Positions 1-5,944 of a DNA stretch of 6,796 nt are shown in pieces; position 1 is the first letter of the stretch, and each line of letters begins with the position of its first letter. The notes under the pieces are model-generated. The model searched no databases. It was not told the origin of the DNA and saw only the letters and a program-made list of their open reading frames with translations. A program made the translations under genes and the position numbers. This stretch comes from Beijerinckiaceae bacterium (GTDB lineage Bacteria > Pseudomonadota > Alphaproteobacteria > Rhizobiales > Beijerinckiaceae), in assembly GCA_947380915.1 (NCBI GenBank), contig CANCSY010000172.1, positions 1 through 6,796 of the forward strand, read 5' to 3'.

Positions 1-173
1 ATGTTGTCGCCGTCCGTCTTGAACAGGACATTGGTGCCGCGCAGGTTACGAATCTGCTTCTTGGTCCGCTTGATCATGCCGTGGCGCTTGCCGCGCTGGG
101 CGTAGAGCACCTTGCCGGTGCCCGTGATCTTGAAGCGCTTCTTGGCGCCTGATTTGGTCTTCAACTTGGGCAT
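1..173 (-). CDS. rpmI: 50S ribosomal protein L35, 3' end cut by the window edge
   Basis: This encodes L35, a small basic protein of the large ribosomal subunit. The first 57 residues are visible; bacterial L35 is usually about 65 residues, so only the last few are missing beyond position 1. The sequence opens [20 protein letters not shown] and continues with GKRHGMIKR and [10 protein letters not shown], which are the conserved basic blocks of the family. The ATG start (171-173) is supported by an AAGGAG Shine-Dalgarno at 180-185, six bases upstream. rplT (L20) normally follows rpmI and would be expected just outside the window; infC, often upstream, is not here, since the upstream neighbour is the divergent fabA. 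A likely promoter sits at 303-332, giving a leader of roughly 120 nt that can fold. Identification is secure. Confidence 0.97.
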   Translation of the reverse strand, partial: MPKLKTKSGAKKRFKITGTGKVLYAQRGKRHGMIKRTKKQIRNLRGTNVLFKTDGDN

Positions 174-185
174 TTTGCTCTCCTT

Positions 186-199
186 GGGCCTCGCGGCCC
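186..199 (-). promoter_or_regulatory. Short hairpin abutting the rpmI Shine-Dalgarno
   Basis: Read on the minus strand, GGGCC-GCGA-GGCCC forms a perfect 5-bp GC stem closed by a GNRA-type tetraloop. It ends directly against the AAGGAG at 180-185. A hairpin in this place could affect ribosome access to rpmI or be a protein-binding site. Ribosomal protein operons are commonly autoregulated through leader structures (established for L20 in Bacillus and Escherichia). Whether this one is functional is inference. Confidence 0.35.
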
Positions 200-259
200 T
201 TCGGTGTTGGGTCCAGCCATCCCCGGTGGAATGACTGGTTCGCATCGGAATGAGCGAAT

Positions 260-293
260 GAACCGCCACGGCAGCCCTTCAGCCGGTCGGTTC
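260..293 (-). promoter_or_regulatory. Larger inverted repeat in the rpmI leader
   Basis: GAACCG (260-265) is complementary to CGGTTC (288-293), and inside them CGGC (269-272) is complementary to GCCG (282-285) around a 9-nt loop. This gives a 6+4 bp interrupted stem within the likely rpmI 5' leader. The arm at 260-264 can instead pair with GGTTC at 237-241, so two exclusive folds are possible. The pairing is seen directly; a regulatory role is inference and stems of this length can arise by chance in GC-rich DNA. Confidence 0.35.
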
Positions 294-302
294 AGAGTGG
301 GC

Positions 303-332
303 TCTATAATGGAAAGGTGGCGGGCTTGGCAA
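303..332 (-). promoter_or_regulatory. Probable sigma-70-type promoter for rpmI
   Basis: On the minus strand TTGCCA (327-332) matches the TTGACA -35 consensus at five of six bases. It is followed after 18 bp by TATAGA (303-308), which fits the start of a -10 box; shifting one base gives TTATAG at 17 bp. Transcription would begin near position 296, leaving about 120 nt of leader. On the other strand the same bases include a perfect TATAAT (305-310), but no -35 lies at the proper distance, so a divergent promoter is doubtful. Confidence 0.5.
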
Positions 333-514
333 GGGCGCCGGAGCGCCAATGTCGCGATAGCGTCACGGATCTGGCTCATCTTCGGCCCTTCACATCCTGA
401 CTAGGCGCTTTCAGCGTCCGAAAGCCTATGATAGAAGGCGCGGGCAATGACCGGGCGCGGACCCGGATGGCGGGCGCGTGTGTGGCCCGCCCAATTGGAA
501 AGCGAAGGATCGTG

Positions 515-1039
515 ATGAGCGAAAGGCGCTCGAGCTTCGGATATGAAGACCTGCTGGCTTGCGGGCGTGGCGAACTCTTTGGCCAGGGCAACGCCCAGCT
601 GCCGCTCCCCCCCATGCTGATGTTCGACCGGATCACGGAGATCTCCGAGACCGGCGGCGCCAACGGCAAGGGGCTGATTCGCGCGGAATTCGACATCAAG
701 CCGGACCTCTGGTTCTTCGGCTGCCATTTTCAGGGCGACCCGGTCATGCCCGGGTGCCTGGGCCTTGACGCCCTCTGGCAGCTCTGCGGCTTCTATCTGG
801 GCTGGCTGGGCTCGCCGGGCCGTGGCCGCGCGCTTGGCGTCGGCGAGGTGAAATTCACCGGTCAGGTCTTGCCCAGCGTCCAGAAAGTCGTCTACGGCAT
901 TGATTTCCGGCGTGTGTTCCGCACCAAGCTGGTGCTGGGCATAGCTGACGGCTTCGTCGAGGCCGATGGCGTGCGCATCTACGAGGCCAAGGATCTTCGC
1001 GTCGGCCTGTTCCAGCCCGGCGCCCAGCCCGGGGCCTGA
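515..1039 (+). CDS. fabA: 3-hydroxydecanoyl-ACP dehydratase/isomerase FabA
   Basis: FabA dehydrates (3R)-hydroxydecanoyl-ACP and isomerises trans-2- to cis-3-decenoyl-ACP, the branch point of bacterial anaerobic unsaturated fatty acid synthesis in the cytoplasm. The 174-residue product is close to the E. coli length (172) and keeps the family landmarks. These are GRGELFG (17-23), [10 protein letters not shown] (63-72) with the active-site His71, [12 protein letters not shown] (74-85) with Asp85, and [17 protein letters not shown] (104-120). His71 and Asp85 match the known catalytic pair. The start at 515 is chosen over an in-frame ATG at 428 because GAAGGA (504-509) lies five bases before it and the first residues align with the family; the upstream extension would add 29 unrelated residues. 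fabB follows after 53 bp and is very probably co-transcribed. Confidence 0.98.
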   Translation: MSERRSSFGYEDLLACGRGELFGQGNAQLPLPPMLMFDRITEISETGGANGKGLIRAEFDIKPDLWFFGCHFQGDPVMPGCLGLDALWQLCGFYLGWLGSPGRGRALGVGEVKFTGQVLPSVQKVVYGIDFRRVFRTKLVLGIADGFVEADGVRIYEAKDLRVGLFQPGAQPGA

Positions 1040-1092
1040 GCCCGAATGGCGAACGTCGCCTCTGATAATGATTTGGATCGCAGGAGAAGCGC

Positions 1093-2310
1093 ATGAGACG
1101 GGTCGTGATCACCGGCATGGGGATCGTCTCCTCGATCGGCAATAATGTGCGGGAGGTCACCACCTCCCTGCGCAACGCCACCCCCGGCATTGTGCGGGCG
1201 GACAAATATGCAGAGCTTGGCTTTCGCTGCCAGGTCCATGGCGCTCCGACCCTCGATCCCGAGACCCTGGTGGATCGCCGCGCCATGCGCTTTCATGGCG
1301 GCGGCACGGCCTGGAACCACGTGGCCATGGATCAGGCCATCGCCGATTCCGGCCTCGAGGCCTCCGATATCTCCAACGACCGCACCGGCATAATCATGGG
1401 CTCGGGCGGACCCTCTGCGCGCACCCTGGTGGACGCCGCCGACATCACCCGCACCAAGGGCCCCAAACGCGTCGGCCCCTTCGCCGTGCCCAAGGCCATG
1501 TCCTCCACGGCTTCGGCCACCCTCGCCACCTGGTTCAAGATCCGGGGCGTGAACTATTCCATCTCCTCGGCCTGCTCCACCTCGGCCCATTGCATCGGCA
1601 ATGCGGCTGAAATGATCCAGTGGGGCAAGCAGGATGTGATGTTCGCAGGCGGTTGCGAGGAGCTGGACTGGACCCTGTCAGTGCTCTTCGACGCCATGGG
1701 CGCCATGTCCTCCAGCTATAACGACACCCCCGCCACGGCCTCGCGCGCCTATGACAACACCCGCGACGGATTCGTGATCGCGGGCGGCGCCGGCGTTCTG
1801 GTGCTGGAAGAATATGAGCACGCCAAGGCGCGCGGCGCGAAGATCTACGCCGAGATCGTCGGCTATGGCGCGACCTCCGACGGCCACGACATGGTCGCCC
1901 CCTCGGGCGAGGGCGCCATGCGCTGCATGCGCCAGGCGCTGGCCACCGTTAAGACGCCGATCGACTACATCAACCCCCACGCGACCTCGACCCCCATCGG
2001 CGACCTCAAGGAGATCGAGGCGATCCGCGCGGTCTTCGGGGACAAGATCCCGGCGATCTCCGCCACCAAGTCGCTCACCGGCCATTCGCTGGGCGCGGCG
2101 GGCGTGCAGGAGGCGATCTACAGCCTGTTGATGATGCAGCATGGCTTCATCGCCGAGAGCGCCAACATCACCGAGATCGACCCCGCCTTCGCCGACATGC
2201 CGATCCTGCGCAAGCGGCAGGATGGAGTGACGCTGGGCACGGTCCTGTCGAACTCCTTCGGCTTTGGCGGCACCAACGCCACGCTGGTGATGAAGCATAT
2301 CGACCTGTGA
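1093..2310 (+). CDS. fabB: 3-oxoacyl-ACP synthase I (KAS I) FabB
   Basis: FabB condenses acyl-ACP with malonyl-ACP and is the condensing enzyme that elongates the cis-3-decenoyl-ACP made by FabA. The product has 405 residues against 406 in E. coli. It shows the thiolase-fold Cys-His-His site: Cys161 in [12 protein letters not shown], His296 in NPHATSTP and His331 in [12 protein letters not shown], with Lys326 nearby. The C-terminal [14 protein letters not shown] (387-400) is the glycine-rich end typical of the family. The segment [18 protein letters not shown] is very close to FabB and separates it from FabF. AGGAG at 1082-1086 lies six bases before the ATG. One detail differs from E. coli: the second catalytic segment reads NPHAT rather than NSHGT; HAT also occurs in other condensing enzymes, so activity is expected. 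Confidence 0.98.
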   Translation: MRRVVITGMGIVSSIGNNVREVTTSLRNATPGIVRADKYAELGFRCQVHGAPTLDPETLVDRRAMRFHGGGTAWNHVAMDQAIADSGLEASDISNDRTGIIMGSGGPSARTLVDAADITRTKGPKRVGPFAVPKAMSSTASATLATWFKIRGVNYSISSACSTSAHCIGNAAEMIQWGKQDVMFAGGCEELDWTLSVLFDAMGAMSSSYNDTPATASRAYDNTRDGFVIAGGAGVLVLEEYEHAKARGAKIYAEIVGYGATSDGHDMVAPSGEGAMRCMRQALATVKTPIDYINPHATSTPIGDLKEIEAIRAVFGDKIPAISATKSLTGHSLGAAGVQEAIYSLLMMQHGFIAESANITEIDPAFADMPILRKRQDGVTLGTVLSNSFGFGGTNATLVMKHIDL

Positions 2311-2340
2311 CCGCACTGGCGGAGGCGGCGCCGGGTGCGG
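2311..2340 (+). other. Inverted repeat directly after the fabB stop
   Basis: CCGCAC (2311-2316) pairs with GTGCGG (2335-2340) across an 18-nt GC-rich spacer, starting at the base after the fabB stop codon. No run of T follows, so it does not look like an intrinsic terminator. It might protect the fabA-fabB message end or partly reduce transcription into fabI, but this is inference. Confidence 0.25.
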
Positions 2341-2390
2341 CTTGGCTGCGCGCGGCGTAACGATCTGCAATCATTTGTTACTTTATGGAA

Positions 2391-2413
2391 GCGACGATTC
2401 GGGCGACGACTCG
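2391..2413 (+). repeat. Imperfect tandem repeat, 12-bp period, upstream of fabI
   Basis: GCGACGATTCG (2391-2401) recurs as GCGACGACTCG (2403-2413), ten of eleven bases identical with a period of 12. It lies 50-72 bp before the fabI start. The second copy is also part of a hairpin (2401-2416). Tandem sites near a start can be operator half-sites, but no regulator is recognised. Confidence 0.35.
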
Positions 2414-2416
2414 CCC
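2401..2416 (+). promoter_or_regulatory. Perfect hairpin in the fabB-fabI gap
   Basis: GGGCGA (2401-2406), a CGAC loop and TCGCCC (2411-2416) make a perfect 6-bp stem with a tetraloop, 46 bp before the fabI ATG. The bases after it are A-rich and mixed rather than a T run, so termination is unlikely. It may be a leader structure or RNA processing site; function is not shown by the sequence. Confidence 0.3.
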
Positions 2417-2462
2417 AGACCAAAGCTTGAGTTGAAATTTGTTCCGGGTGTGGCGTGAAGGG

Positions 2463-3272
2463 ATGACTGGCTTGTTGATGCAAGGAAAACGCGGCCTGAT
2501 CATGGGCGTGGCGAACGATCATTCGATCGCCTGGGGAATCGCCAGGGCCGTCGCCGCCCAAGGCGCGGAACTCGCCTTCACCTATCAGGGCGAGGCGCTG
2601 GGCAAGCGCGTCAAGCCGCTGGCCCAGAGCATCGGCTCGGAGATCGTGATCCCCTGCGATGTCGAGGACATCGCCAGCGTCGACGCGGTCTTCGAGGAAT
2701 TGCGCCAGCGTTGGGGCAAGCTGGACTTCGTGGTCCACGCCATCGGCTTCTCTGACAAGAACGAGCTCAAGGGCCGCTATATCGAGCAGACCACCCGCGA
2801 GAATTTCTCGCGCACCATGGTCATCTCCTGCTTCTCCTTCACCGAGATCGCCCAGCGCGCCGCACCCATGTTGAACGAGGGCGGCTCCCTTCTGACGCTG
2901 ACCTATGGCGGCGCGACCCGCGTCATGCCCAATTACAATGTGATGGGCCTGGCCAAGGCGGCGCTGGAATCCAGCGTGCGCTATCTGGCGAGCGACCTGG
3001 GCCCACGAAGCATCCGCGTCAACGCCATCTCGGCTGGCCCCATCCGCACCCTCGCGGGCGCGGGCATTGGCGAGGCGCGGGCCATGTTCAGCTTCCAGCG
3101 CGCCCATTCGCCGCTCCGCCGCGCCGTCACCATCGAGGATGTAGGCGGCTCGGCGCTCTATCTCCTGTCCGACCTCTCCTCAGGCGTAACCGGGGAAGTG
3201 CATTTCGTGGACGCGGGCTACAATGTCATTTCGATGCCCCGCCCCGAAGACATGAAGGAGCAGGAGGACTGA
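2463..3272 (+). CDS. fabI: Enoyl-ACP reductase (NADH) FabI
   Basis: FabI reduces trans-2-enoyl-ACP to acyl-ACP, the last step of each fatty acid elongation round. The 269-residue product has the short-chain dehydrogenase fold in its FabI form. It shows the nucleotide loop GVANDHSIAWGIA (15-27), CDVED (65-69), VHAIGF (91-96), the catalytic Tyr158-x6-Lys165 in NYNVMGLAK with the FabI-type second Tyr148, and the substrate loop SAGPIRTLAGAG (190-201). It aligns with E. coli FabI at a two-residue offset. The start is uncertain: ATG 2463 fits the family N-terminus, but its only SD-like block, GAAGGG (2457-2462), touches it. TTG 2472 (nine bases from that block) and ATG 2478 are alternatives, and TTG 2439 or GTG 2448 would lengthen it. 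fabI lies 152 bp after fabB, so it may belong to the same operon or have its own promoter. Confidence 0.96.
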   Translation: MTGLLMQGKRGLIMGVANDHSIAWGIARAVAAQGAELAFTYQGEALGKRVKPLAQSIGSEIVIPCDVEDIASVDAVFEELRQRWGKLDFVVHAIGFSDKNELKGRYIEQTTRENFSRTMVISCFSFTEIAQRAAPMLNEGGSLLTLTYGGATRVMPNYNVMGLAKAALESSVRYLASDLGPRSIRVNAISAGPIRTLAGAGIGEARAMFSFQRAHSPLRRAVTIEDVGGSALYLLSDLSSGVTGEVHFVDAGYNVISMPRPEDMKEQED

Positions 3273-3297
3273 TCCTCCACTCCGACCTTTCCTTTTT
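3263..3297 (+). terminator. Weak terminator-like hairpin overlapping the fabI stop
   Basis: GGAGGA (3263-3268) pairs with TCCTCC (3273-3278) around a CTGA loop containing most of the fabI stop codon. A T-rich stretch (CTTTCCTTTTT, 3287-3297) follows about nine bases later. The spacing and interrupted T tract are poor for an intrinsic terminator, so this may only attenuate transcription at the end of the fab genes. The next 60 bp are unusually AT-rich for this window, which would suit a promoter for the following gene, but no clear -35/-10 pair is seen. Confidence 0.3.
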
Positions 3298-3355
3298 CGT
3301 CATTTCAGCATAAACTTCAGAATAATTTTTTCGGGATTGATTTTCGGAGTTTCAA

Positions 3356-4036
3356 ATGACCGTTTCCCGGTCCAAGGCATCTTCTGCCGCGCAGCCGCCC
3401 CTGTCCGCTTCCTTCACCCAGATCCTGATTGTTGGCTTTCTGATCTGCCTTGTCATGTCCTGGACGCCCATCAAGACAACCTGGCTTGAGGGAACCTATC
3501 ATGACACCGACGACGCCATGCGCATGGTGCAGGTGCGGGACTGGCTGGCGGGACAGGCCTGGTATGACCTGCGCGCCATGCGGCTTGATCCCCCCGGCGG
3601 GTCGCTCATGCACTGGTCCCGGGTCGTCGATCTGCCCATCGGCGGTCTGATCCGCCTCTTCGGTCTGTTCGCCGAACCCCAGAGCGCTGAACGCCTCACC
3701 CGGATCGTGCTGCCGCTGATCCTGCAAGGATTGCTCCTGTGGGCTGCCGGGCTTTGCGGTCGGCTCCTGGCGGGGGCTTTCGGCGCGGTGATCGCAGTCT
3801 TTCTGACCATCGCCTCGGGCATGAGCCTTTGGCAATTCGTGCCCGGCCGCATCGACCATCATGCCCCGCAGATCCTGCTGCTGGTTTTGCTGACCTTCGC
3901 CTGCCTGTGCGCGCTTGATCCGCAACGGCCACGCATGGCGGCTCTCGCAGGGTTCTGCGCGGCCCTGAGCCTGTCCATCGCTGTCGAGAACCTGCCCTTC
4001 ATTTTGGTTCTGATGGTTATTTTTCCAGTCGCATAA
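3356..4036 (+). CDS. N-terminal half of the split GT-C membrane protein
   Basis: This 226-residue frame begins at an ATG with GGAG six bases upstream (3346-3349). A hydrophobic segment at about 20-37 is followed by an outside loop with YHDTDDAMRMVQVRDWL (48-64). Asp50, Asp52 and Asp53 sit where GT-C enzymes carry their metal or catalytic acidic residues after the first TM. PPGGSLMHWSRVVDLPIGG (79-97) and GRIDHH (164-169) look like conserved loop motifs. Further hydrophobic segments lie at about 117-134, 136-155, 172-186 and 195-225. The frame ends inside a hydrophobic stretch at TAA 4034-4036, with no natural domain boundary, which argues for truncation. The last dozen codons (about 4001-4036) are richer in A/T-ending codons than the flanks. 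If translated alone it would keep the presumed active-site loop but lose most of the membrane domain. Confidence 0.6.
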   Translation: MTVSRSKASSAAQPPLSASFTQILIVGFLICLVMSWTPIKTTWLEGTYHDTDDAMRMVQVRDWLAGQAWYDLRAMRLDPPGGSLMHWSRVVDLPIGGLIRLFGLFAEPQSAERLTRIVLPLILQGLLLWAAGLCGRLLAGAFGAVIAVFLTIASGMSLWQFVPGRIDHHAPQILLLVLLTFACLCALDPQRPRMAALAGFCAALSLSIAVENLPFILVLMVIFPVA

Positions 4037-4054
4037 GCCGCGCAGGGCGCCCCC

Positions 4055-5161
4055 ATGCGCACGGCGCTGGGCTGGATGGGCGCTGGATGGGGGGCCAGCC
4101 TGCTGCTGCTCTACCCCCTGTTTCAGGCCGCGGACCTCTGGTTCGTCAGCGCCTGCGACGCCATTTCGGCCGTTCACATGCGGGCGGGCCTGGCGGGCGG
4201 TCTGGCCATGATCCTGCTGGCGGCTTTCGATCGCTGGCGCCAGCCAGGGCTGCGCGACCGCCTGCTCGCCACCGGCGTCGCGGGACTGGCGGCCGCCCTG
4301 CCCATGTGGCTCGACCGGCGATGCTACCTGGACCCCTTCAGCGCCATTGACCAATTGGTGCGCCAACTCTGGCTCGCCAATGTGCGCGAGGCGCTCAGCA
4401 TCCCCGCCCTGCTGTCCGATCAGCCCGGGGGCCTGGGCACATGGGTGATGGCCTGGGCGCTGGGCGTCCTGGCCATCGCAGCCGCCGCCTTTATGGAGCG
4501 CGGCCTCTCCCGCGCCCGCTACATCGCCTTGCTTGCGCTGACCCTCGCGGGCTGCGCCACCGCTGTCTACATGTCCCGTTCCATCAGCAGCGTGACGCCA
4601 CTGGCCTTGCTGGGCGGGGTCTGGGCGGTGACGCGGGCGCAGCATCTGTGCGGCAAACGCGAAACGCTCGCCGCCGCGCTGCTGATACCGACGCTGGCGC
4701 CCTTCACGATGGTGGCCTGGGCGGCCGCTATCCCCCTCGCGGATCGCCCGGAGGAGAAAGCCCAGGAGAAGACCATCGCCAGTTGCTCAGGGTCGGACGC
4801 GCTCACGCCGCTGCGAAACCTGCCAAGGGGGGTCTTTCTGACACTGCCTGATCTGACGCCCTTCCTGCTGCTTTACACGGACCACAGCGCCATCGCCGCC
4901 CCATACCACCGCAACAATCACGGCAACCGGCTGATGTTCGACATCTTTCTGGCTTCGCCGGAGACGGCGCGGGAGATGATGCGCGCCGCCGGGCTGCGAT
5001 ACATGGCCCTCTGCGCCTGGCCCGATACAGGCGCCCAACTCATCCGAATGGCGCCCGAAAGCCTCGCCGCAGCCCTGGCCAGCGAAACGCCACCCCCATG
5101 GCTGCGCCCTATCGAGATGGACACGCCGCTGCGCCTGCTGGAGGTTGTGGGAGGGGAGTGA
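4055..5161 (+). CDS. C-terminal half of the split GT-C membrane protein
   Basis: This 368-residue frame starts at ATG 4055, 18 bp after the TAA and in the same frame. AGGG (4044-4047) seven bases upstream is a modest SD, so re-initiation is possible though unproven. Hydrophobic segments occur at about 5-23, 44-58, 72-86, 129-146, 154-172, 178-192 and 204-228. A soluble tail from about 230 to 368, predicted outside, contains SCSGSDALTPLRNLPRG (243-259) and AAPYHRNNHGNR (281-292). The latter looks like a conserved motif of these membrane proteins. There is no signal peptide or independent catalytic motif of its own, so it reads as the remainder of the upstream protein rather than a separate gene. 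Its stop (TGA 5159-5161) lies 4 bp from the end of the opposing pyrF. Confidence 0.6.
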   Translation: MRTALGWMGAGWGASLLLLYPLFQAADLWFVSACDAISAVHMRAGLAGGLAMILLAAFDRWRQPGLRDRLLATGVAGLAAALPMWLDRRCYLDPFSAIDQLVRQLWLANVREALSIPALLSDQPGGLGTWVMAWALGVLAIAAAAFMERGLSRARYIALLALTLAGCATAVYMSRSISSVTPLALLGGVWAVTRAQHLCGKRETLAAALLIPTLAPFTMVAWAAAIPLADRPEEKAQEKTIASCSGSDALTPLRNLPRGVFLTLPDLTPFLLLYTDHSAIAAPYHRNNHGNRLMFDIFLASPETAREMMRAAGLRYMALCAWPDTGAQLIRMAPESLAAALASETPPPWLRPIEMDTPLRLLEVVGGE

Positions 5162-5178
5162 CGGCTCAGGCCGCCCCT
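5152..5178. other. Inverted repeat covering both stops of the convergent genes
   Basis: CGGC (5162-5165), loop TCAG and GCCG (5170-5173) form an inner stem, flanked by AGGGG (5152-5156) and CCCCT (5174-5178), with a five-base bulge at 5157-5161. The bulge holds the stop of the plus-strand membrane gene and the loop holds the pyrF stop. It could be a shared 3'-end structure for two converging transcripts, but neither strand has a T run after the stem, so intrinsic termination is not supported. Confidence 0.3.
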
Positions 5179-5867
5179 GCGATCTCCGCCACGATGGCCC
5201 GCGCCGCCGCGACCGGATCGGCGGCCTGGGTCACGGGGCGGCCCACCACCAGATGATTCGCCCCAGCAGATATGGCCCGCGCCGGGGTCATCACCCGCTT
5301 CTGGTCGCCCGCGACCCCGTCCGCCATGCGGATGCCCGGTGTGACCAGCAGCATGTCCGGCCCCACCAGCGCGCGCATTTCCGCAGCCTCCTCCGCCGAG
5401 AGAATGAGCCCGTGGACGCCCGCCTTCTGCGCCTGCCGGGCGCGGCGGGCCACCAGATCCTTCACCCCGAAGGCGAAGCCCGCTTCGTTGAGGTCAGCGT
5501 CGTCATAGGAGGTCATCACCGTCACCGCGAGGAGCTGCATGGAGGAGCCCCCCAGCGCCCCACGCGCCGCCCGCATGGTCTGGGGATAGGCGTGGATGGT
5601 GAGGAAGGTCGCGCCCAGATCCGCCACCTGTTCGGTGGCGCGGGCGACCGTGTTGGGAATGTCGTGGAGCTTGAGGTCGAGAAAGATCTTCTTTCCCGCC
5701 TGCGCCAGTTCGCGTGCGAGGCCCAGGCCGCCGCCATAGGTCAGCTCCATGCCGATCTTATAGAAGCTCACCGCATCCCCCAGCCGCGCCACCATGGCCT
5801 CGGCGGCGGAGACGTTCGGCAGATCCAGAGCAACGATGAGGCGGTCGCGGGGGTCGATTTTGATCAT
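5166..5867 (-). CDS. pyrF: Orotidine 5'-phosphate decarboxylase PyrF
   Basis: PyrF decarboxylates OMP to UMP, the final step of de novo pyrimidine synthesis, as a cytoplasmic (beta/alpha)8 dimer. The 233-residue product shows the family motifs in order. These are IVALDLP (11-17), FYKIGMEL (35-42) with Lys37, the catalytic [10 protein letters not shown] (64-73) with Asp64, Lys66 and Asp69, VTPGIR (175-180), GDQKRVMTP (187-195) and the phosphate-binding VVGRPVTQA (207-215) with Arg210. Length is near the usual 230-245. The start at 5867 is preferred over an in-frame upstream ATG at 5930 because AAGGA (5874-5878) lies six bases before it and [15 protein letters not shown] fits the family start. 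It follows pmtA on the same strand after 77 bp, so co-transcription is possible. It converges on the GT-C gene with a 4-bp gap. Confidence 0.98.
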   Translation of the reverse strand: MIKIDPRDRLIVALDLPNVSAAEAMVARLGDAVSFYKIGMELTYGGGLGLARELAQAGKKIFLDLKLHDIPNTVARATEQVADLGATFLTIHAYPQTMRAARGALGGSSMQLLAVTVMTSYDDADLNEAGFAFGVKDLVARRARQAQKAGVHGLILSAEEAAEMRALVGPDMLLVTPGIRMADGVAGDQKRVMTPARAISAGANHLVVGRPVTQAADPVAAARAIVAEIAGAA

Positions 5868-5944
5868 GGCGAATCCTTGGAGCATCTCGCCGGTGATCAA
5901 CCATGAAGTTGGCGCGGCGTCGAGGGGCAAGCGCCGCCTGAGGC

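Larger units (their letters stand above)
174..514. other. Divergent intergenic region between rpmI and fabA
   Basis: This 341-bp stretch lies between the start codons of rpmI (minus) and fabA (plus) and holds no convincing gene. Open frames across it lack family resemblance and good start signals. The rpmI side contains the SD, two possible leader hairpins and a sigma-70-like promoter at 303-332. A GGCGC-CGGA-GCGCC inverted repeat (334-347) lies just outside the -35 box. On the fabA side, TATGAT at 427-432 resembles a -10 box but has no credible -35 partner at the right distance, so I do not call a fabA promoter. The fabA SD (GAAGGA, 504-509) closes the region. No known regulator site is recognised. 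Confidence 0.6.
3356..5161 (+). pseudogene. GT-C type multi-pass membrane glycosyltransferase gene split by an in-frame TAA
   Basis: The two reading frames at 3356-4036 and 4055-5161 are in the same frame, separated only by TAA (4034-4036) and six sense codons. Read through, they would make one protein of 601 residues: a TM near the N-terminus, a large acidic first loop with HDTDDAMR, about a dozen membrane segments in all, and a soluble C-terminal domain of about 140 residues. This is the architecture of GT-C-fold transferases such as the STT3/AglB/PMT group, which move sugars from lipid carriers on the outer face of the cytoplasmic membrane. I know similar uncharacterised full-length proteins from alphaproteobacteria; exact donor and acceptor are unknown. 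A single nonsense change is the simplest explanation. Frameshift is unlikely because the frame is unchanged. The alternatives are a sequencing error or a functional split gene with re-initiation at ATG 4055. The gene follows fabI by 83 bp; its SD is GGAG (3346-3349). Confidence 0.65.

Noticed and set aside
204..404. Small plus-strand frame (66 codons) in the rpmI-fabA gap
   Set aside because: No family resemblance, no convincing SD, and it overlaps the rpmI promoter and leader elements on the other strand.
427..432. TATGAT as a fabA -10 box
   Set aside because: No sequence like TTGAC lies 16-18 bp upstream and no extended -10 is present, so a promoter call is not supported.
428..514. Upstream in-frame start for fabA adding 29 residues
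   Set aside because: The added residues do not belong to the FabA family, and the ATG at 515 has a proper SD five bases away.
2118..3107. A 329-codon minus-strand frame across the end of fabB and most of fabI
   Set aside because: It is a shadow of two certain genes, crosses their boundary and has no family resemblance.
3317..4645. A 442-codon open frame on the minus strand, opposite the GT-C gene
   Set aside because: Its product is rich in Gln, Gly, His, Pro and Arg with no recognisable domain, and its frame is kept open by the GC-rich codon use of the plus-strand gene. The plus strand has a good SD, membrane segments and family motifs.
5145..5906. A 253-codon plus-strand frame opposite pyrF
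   Set aside because: It lies wholly antisense to a clear OMP decarboxylase and has biased His/Arg/Gly composition without a domain.
5868..5930. Upstream in-frame start for pyrF adding 21 residues
   Set aside because: AAGGA at 5874-5878 fits the inner ATG at 5867, which also matches the usual PyrF N-terminus.
5868..5944. Possible pyrF promoter or pmtA terminator in the pmtA-pyrF gap
   Set aside because: A GCGGCG...CGCCGC pairing exists but has a 12-base loop and no T run, and the TTGCCC-17-TTCATG pair is too weak to call.
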